Positions 59,970 through 64,000 of a stretch of 64,000 nt of DNA are shown here, in pieces. The DNA comes from Roseateles_E cavernae (lineage in GTDB: Bacteria > Pseudomonadota > Gammaproteobacteria > Burkholderiales > Burkholderiaceae_C), in NCBI RefSeq assembly GCF_040187885.1, contig NZ_JBDPLH010000001.1:620001-684000 (forward strand), written 5' to 3'. The stretch's first letter is position 1; every line of letters starts with the position of its first letter. The notes below the pieces were generated by a model. It was given only the letters and a program-made list of their open reading frames with translations, made no database searches and was not told where the DNA came from. Position numbers and translations under genes: made by a program.

Positions 59970-60971
59970 TCACTTGAGCTTGATGACGACCTTGCCCTTG
60001 GCATGGCCGGCTGCAACATATGCCAAGGCCTCGTTGGTCGATTCGAAGGGGAAGACCTGGTCGATGACGGGACGGATGGCGCCCGCTTCGATGAGCTCGC
60101 TGATCTGCTGCAGCTGGGCGCCATCGGCCTTCATAAAGAGGAAGGCATAGCCAATGCCCAGGCCTCGCGCGCGGCGCCTGACGCCCGCACTCAGCAGCCG
60201 CATCACCAGCCTCACGAACCCCGGCGCGGCGATCTCCCGGCCGAACTCTGGGTCCGGTGGCCCGGAGATGGAGACAAGCTTCGCGCCCCGCTTGAGCACC
60301 CGCAGCGACTTGTCGAGCGCCTTGCCATCCTGGCTGTTCAGCACCAGGTCATAGTCGTGCAAGACCTGCTCGAAGTCCTGTGTCTTGTAGTCGATGACGA
60401 GGTCGGCACCCAGGCGCTTCACCAGCGCGACATTGGCCGTGCTGGTTGTCGTGGCCACGGTGGCGCCCAGCTGCTTGGCCAGCTGAATCGCGAAAGTGCC
60501 GACGCCACCGGAACCCGCCTGGATGAAAACCTTCTGCCCCTTCTTCAGGCCCGCCTTCTCGACCAGTGCCTGCCACGCGGTCAGACCCACCAGCGGGATG
60601 GAGGCGGCTTCCACCATCGAAAGGCCCCGGGGTTTGAAAGCCAGTGATGCCTCCCGGACCGGAACGAGCTCGGCGAAGCTGCCGATCCGGAAGTCATCGA
60701 CACGCGCATAGACCTCGTCGCCCACCTTGAACTTCCGCGCGCGCGCTCCCGTGCTGACCACGACACCGGCCACATCGTGCCCCAGGACGACGGGCAAGCG
60801 GTAAGGCAGGATCAGCTTGAACTCGCCGTCCCTGATCTTCGAGTCCAGCAGATTGACGCCGGCGGCATGGACTTCGACCAGAACCTCGTCATCGCGCAGC
60901 GACGGGCTCGGCATGTCTGCCAGGCGCAGTTCGCGCTGCTTGCCGTAGCGCTCGAGAATGAATGCTTTCAT
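59970..60971 (-). CDS. NADP-dependent zinc-free alcohol dehydrogenase/quinone oxidoreductase (MDR family)
   Basis: A 333-residue medium-chain dehydrogenase/reductase. Cofactor-binding GSGGVGTFAIQLAKQLGATVATTTS (about 152-176), N-terminal domain VLVEVHAAGVNLLDSKIRDGEF with no catalytic zinc cysteine, and the quinone-oxidoreductase pattern LPVVLGHDVAGVV. It reduces enones, quinones or aldehydes with NADPH; target unknown. ATG at 60971. A perfect operator-like palindrome lies 16 bases ahead of the start, and the tetR gene is next upstream. Confidence 0.88.
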   Translation of the reverse strand: MKAFILERYGKQRELRLADMPSPSLRDDEVLVEVHAAGVNLLDSKIRDGEFKLILPYRLPVVLGHDVAGVVVSTGARARKFKVGDEVYARVDDFRIGSFAELVPVREASLAFKPRGLSMVEAASIPLVGLTAWQALVEKAGLKKGQKVFIQAGSGGVGTFAIQLAKQLGATVATTTSTANVALVKRLGADLVIDYKTQDFEQVLHDYDLVLNSQDGKALDKSLRVLKRGAKLVSISGPPDPEFGREIAAPGFVRLVMRLLSAGVRRRARGLGIGYAFLFMKADGAQLQQISELIEAGAIRPVIDQVFPFESTNEALAYVAAGHAKGKVVIKLK

Positions 60972-60986
60972 CGGGTTTCCTTATTC

Positions 60987-61004
60987 ACATGATGTTCATC
61001 ATGT
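60987..61004. promoter_or_regulatory. TetR-type operator 1, upstream of the oxidoreductase gene
   Basis: Perfect 8-bp arms ACATGATG (60987-60994) and CATCATGT (60997-61004) with a TT spacer, in the 69-base gap between tetR and the oxidoreductase gene. The core CATGATGnTCATCAT recurs at the tetR start, at 61632-61646, which argues that the TetR protein binds both. Confidence 0.7.
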
Positions 61005-61040
61005 CAAAATGCGAGCAAGAACGACAAGCCGGCCATGGGC

Positions 61041-61634
61041 TCAGCGACCGGTCGGGCTCAAGTGATTGAGTGCAGCCTCGCGCAGGCCTTCCGACAGCCC
61101 GGGCTCATCGACAGCGCGGGCCAGCAACAAGGCGCCGACCATGGTCGAAATGGTCACGAGCGCCCGTTCGTGGGCACCGGGCTGCCCCCAGTCCGGTGAC
61201 TGGCGCGCAATGAGATCGACCATTTCCTTGATGTGCCGGGTCGCCACCCGACGCACTTCGGGCGCCTGACGCGAGGTCTCCGAACCCAGCGCGGCCAGGG
61301 GGCAGCCCAGGTCTACGTTCTCTACATGGGCTTTGGAAAGGTAAGCGCTCAGCATGGATGCCAGCGCCATGCCAGGAGGGACTCTGGTCACGACATCGGC
61401 CGCGGCGGCGGCGGATTCGGCACACGCTCTGCCAGCCGCTTCCGCCAGCATGGCCTCGCGTGACGGGAAGTGGGAGTAGAAGGCCCCATGCGTCAAACCC
61501 GCCTCCTTCATGATGTCGGCAACCCCGGTCCCGTCGTAGCCGCTTCGACGGATGGCTCGGGCCGCCACAGACACGATGCGCTCATGTGTCGCATCCTTCG
61601 CTGCGGCCCTGGCGCTGATGTTTGAATTTCGCAT
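61041..61634 (-). CDS. TetR family transcriptional regulator
   Basis: A 197-residue repressor: N-terminal helix-turn-helix ATHERIVSVAARAIRRSGYDGTGVADIMKEAGLTHGAFYSHFPSREAMLAEA (about 14-64), then a TetR_C ligand domain of the AcrR/YcdC-like kind. The frame also allows an ATG at 61646, but that start lies inside the operator palindrome, so 61634 is chosen; neither has a clear ribosome-binding site. It should repress itself, the oxidoreductase and the hydrolase, with release by some electrophile or aldehyde. Confidence 0.87.
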   Translation of the reverse strand: MRNSNISARAAAKDATHERIVSVAARAIRRSGYDGTGVADIMKEAGLTHGAFYSHFPSREAMLAEAAGRACAESAAAAADVVTRVPPGMALASMLSAYLSKAHVENVDLGCPLAALGSETSRQAPEVRRVATRHIKEMVDLIARQSPDWGQPGAHERALVTISTMVGALLLARAVDEPGLSEGLREAALNHLSPTGR

Positions 61635-61646
61635 GATGATCATCAT
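61633..61646. promoter_or_regulatory. TetR-type operator 2, at the tetR start
   Basis: Perfect 14-base palindrome ATGATGATCATCAT, overlapping the first possible start codons of tetR. With the base before it, it gives the same CATGATGnTCATCAT core as operator 1, without a spacer difference: site 1 has TT and site 2 has AT at the centre. Autoregulation is the natural inference. It could also serve the divergent VOC gene, 120 bases away. Confidence 0.65.
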
Positions 61647-61766
61647 ATGTCATTTTGAGATGGCGTGCAGCCCGGCGCTCTTGCTCAGCAGCCGCAACAG
61701 AGAAACCCTCCAGCCCCGGCGCCCCACCGCGTAGCATCCCCTCACCCCCACCCGTCGGAGCCCGCC

Positions 61767-62252
61767 ATGCCCCCCAAGCCCACCCTCTGCCTCTGGTACG
61801 ACGGCGCCGCGCTGGACGCCGCGACCTTCTATGCCGCAACCTTCCCGGACAGCGCGGTGAAGGCCGTCCATCACGCGCCGGGCGACTATCCCTCGGGCAA
61901 GCAGGGCGATGTGCTGACGGTCGAGTTCACGGTGATGGGCATCCCCTGCCTGGGGCTGAACGGCGGCCCGGCGTTCAAGCACAGCGAGGCGTTTTCCTTT
62001 CAAGTGGCGACCGAGGACCAGGCCGAGACCGACCGGCTGTGGCACGCCATCATCGACAACGGCGGCCAGGCCAGCGCCTGCGGCTGGTGCAAGGACCGCT
62101 GGGGTCTGTCGTGGCAGATCACGCCGCGCGCGCTGACGGCCGCGATCACCGACCCGGACCCGGCGGCGGCCCAGCGCGCCTTCGAGGCGATGATGCAGAT
62201 GGGCAAGATCGATATCGCGGCGATCGAGGCGGCGCGATTCAAGGCGAACTGA
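61767..62252 (+). CDS. VOC family protein (PhnB-like)
   Basis: A 161-residue protein of the vicinal-oxygen-chelate fold, PhnB/3-demethylubiquinone-methyltransferase-like branch: LCLWYDGAALDAATFYAATFPDSAVKAVHHAPGDYPSGKQGDVLTVEFTVMGIPCLGLNGGPAFKHSEAFSFQV, and CGWCKDRWGLSWQITPRAL at the end. That CGW-KDRWGLSWQ text is diagnostic. Function in the family is not settled. ATG at 61767. Its stop overlaps the convergent gene by 14 bases. Confidence 0.87.
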   Translation: MPPKPTLCLWYDGAALDAATFYAATFPDSAVKAVHHAPGDYPSGKQGDVLTVEFTVMGIPCLGLNGGPAFKHSEAFSFQVATEDQAETDRLWHAIIDNGGQASACGWCKDRWGLSWQITPRALTAAITDPDPAAAQRAFEAMMQMGKIDIAAIEAARFKAN

Positions 62253-62748
62253 GCGCCATTTCCTGCAGCCGGCCCGCGCTGAGACGCAGCTGCTGTGTGA
62301 TCTTGCCGCTGGGGCAGCAGCGCGGGTCGCCTGGCTTCTCGACGGCGCTGTCAATCCGAACCAAGGGGGGTGCGAGCGTCAGCACCGGGTTGATGCCGCG
62401 CACCCTCTGACTGCCTGCCAGGCGCCAGCCCGGCCGGCCGGTGCCTTGTGGTGCTGGCGCCAGCAGGCTCAGCGAGGTGCTCAGGCTGTTGCCATAGGGT
62501 TTGCTCCAGAGCAGCAAGATCTCGGGGCGGCCATCAGCATCAAGATCGACCGGGCGCGCCTGCTCGACCCAGGGCCGGGCGCGCGGCTCCTCGGGGTCGC
62601 GCTGCTTGGCGAGGAACTTCTGCACGGCACGGCGCTGCGCCGCATCGAGACCGGCCAGGGCCTCGTCGGCGTGCGTAGGCAGGTGCGCAGCAGCACAGCT
62701 CAGCAGCAAGGCCGCCAAACCACCGCATTTAAGGAGTGATTGCATCAT
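62239..62748 (-). CDS. Exported protein of unknown function
   Basis: A 169-residue secreted protein with a signal peptide (MMQSLLKCGGLAALLLSCAAAHLPTHA). The mature part has a DLDADGRPEILLLW segment, the calcium-loop-like pattern of FG-GAP/VCBS repeats, here as a single copy, and two adjacent cysteines (CCPSGK) near the C-terminus. Otherwise unrecognised. Start at 62748 or 62745 with AAGGAGT upstream on the reverse strand. Convergent with the VOC gene. Confidence 0.65.
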   Translation of the reverse strand: MMQSLLKCGGLAALLLSCAAAHLPTHADEALAGLDAAQRRAVQKFLAKQRDPEEPRARPWVEQARPVDLDADGRPEILLLWSKPYGNSLSTSLSLLAPAPQGTGRPGWRLAGSQRVRGINPVLTLAPPLVRIDSAVEKPGDPRCCPSGKITQQLRLSAGRLQEMALSSP

Positions 62749-62828
62749 GGGCTCCCGGGTCGCGAGCATGGGCATGCTCGCCCCGTCGACCGGCCTGCGT
62801 CCACTTCCAGATGGGAGTGGTGGCCCCC

Positions 62829-63926
62829 TCAGTCCGCGTGGCGCGCCAGCAGCGCCACCAGGCCGGCCTGGTGGGCCACACCGGTCTTGGCGAACACCTG
62901 CTTCAGGCGCTGGCGCGCGTGGGCCTCGCTGATGGCCAGGCGCTGGGCAGACTGGCGCAGCGTCAGCCCATCAAACAGGGCCAGCGCGAGCTCGGCCTCG
63001 CGCGGTGTCAGCTGATAGGCGGCGCGCAGCAGGGTTGCCAGCCGGGGCTGCGGCGCGGCCCGCTCGGGGTCGCGCAGCTCGATCAGCAGGCCCGCCTCCA
63101 GCGGCGCCAGCCACAGGGTCAGCGGCCTGCGGCCCGGCCGCGGCAGGGCCAGCACGACCGGCGTGGTATCGGCGCGGCCCGCCAGCGCGGCGGCCGCGGC
63201 ATGCAGCGCCGCTTGCAGCGCGGCCTGGCATCCCGGCTCGCGGGCGCACAGGCGCTGCCCGCGCAGGCTCAGGCCGTCCTGCTCGCGCAGCAAGGCCTGG
63301 GCGGTGGCGCAGGCATAGAGCAGCCCTCCCGCGCGGTCCACCAGCATCAGCCCGCGATGCGGCGCGGCGCTGCTCTGGCTGGCCAGCTGCTGCAACCAGC
63401 CCTCGCGCAACCCTTCGTGCAGGCGCAGCGCGCGCTGCAGATGCGGCAGCAGCAGCGCAGCGCGGCGGCGCTCGGACGTGCCATAGGGCCGCGCACCGCG
63501 TGGCCGGTGGATGCCCAGCACGCCGGTGCCGCCATCGCCGAGGTCGAACACCGCGCCTACCATGTGGCGGATCTCCAGCGGCCGCAGCCAGTCTTGGTAG
63601 AAACCGCTGCGCTCCAGCTCGCTGCTGCTGAGCAGCTGATCGTCGGTGACGATGCAATGCTTGCCATGGCGCAGCGAGCGCTCGACCCAGAGATCGTGGG
63701 CATGCCAATGGGCGGCCCAGTCGCCCTGGCTGCCGGGGATCTGCAGATTGGCGCTGCTGTCGGTCAGCCGTACCTGGCCCTGCGCGCCATGGGTCTTCAG
63801 CACCGCGCTGCTGGCATCGAAGGCCCGTGCCAGGGTCTGGGCCATGCCGCACCAGCCCTGCTGACGGGCCGCCGCCTCATAGCAGGCGCCGATCAGCGAT
63901 GACAGGCTGCGATCTATCGTGCTCAT
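62829..63926 (-). CDS. LuxR-family transcriptional regulator with N-terminal sensor region
   Basis: A 365-residue regulator. The last 65 residues are a GerE helix-turn-helix: LTPREAELALALFDGLTLRQSAQRLAISEAHARQRLKQVFAKTGVAHQAGLVALL. The first about 280 residues form a sensor region of the kind found in many LuxR proteins without receiver domain (VGAVFDLGDGGTGVLGIHRP, RAALLLPHLQRALRLHE). Ligand unknown. ATG at 63926 with AGGAG ahead of it. The ribosome-binding site lies in one arm of an inverted repeat that could hide it in RNA. Confidence 0.88.
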   Translation of the reverse strand: MSTIDRSLSSLIGACYEAAARQQGWCGMAQTLARAFDASSAVLKTHGAQGQVRLTDSSANLQIPGSQGDWAAHWHAHDLWVERSLRHGKHCIVTDDQLLSSSELERSGFYQDWLRPLEIRHMVGAVFDLGDGGTGVLGIHRPRGARPYGTSERRRAALLLPHLQRALRLHEGLREGWLQQLASQSSAAPHRGLMLVDRAGGLLYACATAQALLREQDGLSLRGQRLCAREPGCQAALQAALHAAAAALAGRADTTPVVLALPRPGRRPLTLWLAPLEAGLLIELRDPERAAPQPRLATLLRAAYQLTPREAELALALFDGLTLRQSAQRLAISEAHARQRLKQVFAKTGVAHQAGLVALLARHAD

Positions 63927-63927
63927 C

Positions 63928-63951
63928 GGGGCTCCTGCGGCGAGGAGTCCC
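63928..63951 (-). promoter_or_regulatory. Hairpin that would cover the ribosome-binding site of the LuxR gene
   Basis: Inverted repeat: on the plus strand GGG-G-CTCCT (63928-63936), a 6-base loop, and AGGAG-T-CCC (63943-63951), nine pairs with one G-T. In the mRNA the AGGAG ribosome-binding site of the LuxR gene pairs with CUCCU. This could lower or regulate translation. Bases 63952-64000 show nothing else. Confidence 0.45.
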
Positions 63952-64000
63952 GAGTCTAGTGAAGTGCGCGTGCCGCCGGAAGTGCCGGCTGCCGATGCGA

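Overview
The window is a gene-dense, very GC-rich chromosome segment. Gene content points to a betaproteobacterium of the order Burkholderiales, most likely the Roseateles/Pelomonas/Mitsuaria/Rubrivivax side of the order. The evidence is a poly-3-hydroxybutyrate oligomer hydrolase, a PutA without a DNA-binding domain next to a divergent Lrp regulator, ubiquinone genes ubiA and ubiC, an ExeA/GspB pair, a LivGF-SBP-LivHM transporter, and several solitary periplasmic family-3 binding proteins. No tRNA, rRNA, CRISPR array, transposase, integrase or phage gene was recognised. The assignment rests on gene content and composition, not on a search.

Layout. 1-4628: an export operon (TolC-like protein cut by the window edge, HlyD adaptor, two ABC-2 permeases) with no ATPase in view. 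4594-13747: accessory and housekeeping genes (NAD-dependent epimerase, two related lipoproteins, PfpI-like protein, prfC, binding protein, acetyltransferase, orphan ParA, 3HB-oligomer hydrolase). 13860-19244: a PAS-LuxR regulator followed by a complete branched-chain amino acid/amide-type ABC importer. 19248-22943: YebC-like protein, acetyltransferase, ubiA, selO. 23042-27624: a zinc-acquisition operon (AztD-like chaperone, His-rich outer-membrane barrel, zinc-binding protein, permease, zur) behind a repeat-rich candidate Zur operator, again with no ATPase gene. 27621-37428: mixed enzymes, ubiC, proC, AraC, SDR, and the gspB-gspA (exeBA) pair. 37445-43607: Lrp, cytochrome c, UPF1-like helicase, Rid protein, LysR, and a lower-GC immunity-like gene preceded by a heavily structured intergenic region. 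43709-47873: putA with its divergent Lrp regulator. 48039-59047: PAP2, a GGDEF/EAL protein, fadH, a DUF4397 lipoprotein, a DMT exporter, a binding protein, a DUF2834/XRE divergent pair around a 35-bp palindrome, a CbiM-like protein and a TfoX-like protein. 59030-64000: a TetR-oxidoreductase-hydrolase unit with two matching operators, a VOC protein, a secreted protein and a LuxR regulator.

How the genes relate. Proline metabolism is represented at both ends: proC makes proline, and putA with its Lrp regulator degrades it. ubiC and ubiA carry out the first two steps of ubiquinone synthesis but lie 11 kb apart. The zinc genes form one overlapping transcription unit ending in their own likely repressor.

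The most unusual observation is non-coding. Between proC and an AraC gene, the minus strand carries a near-consensus sigma-54 promoter. It is followed at the right distance by a candidate transcript of about 71 nt with a 7-bp stem-loop and a strong rho-independent terminator. The unpaired 5' part is complementary to purine-rich ribosome-binding leaders, including that of the ABC binding-protein gene at 16060. This looks like an undescribed small RNA. The second non-coding candidate is a chain of three inverted-repeat structures in front of the DUF2314/DUF2185 gene.
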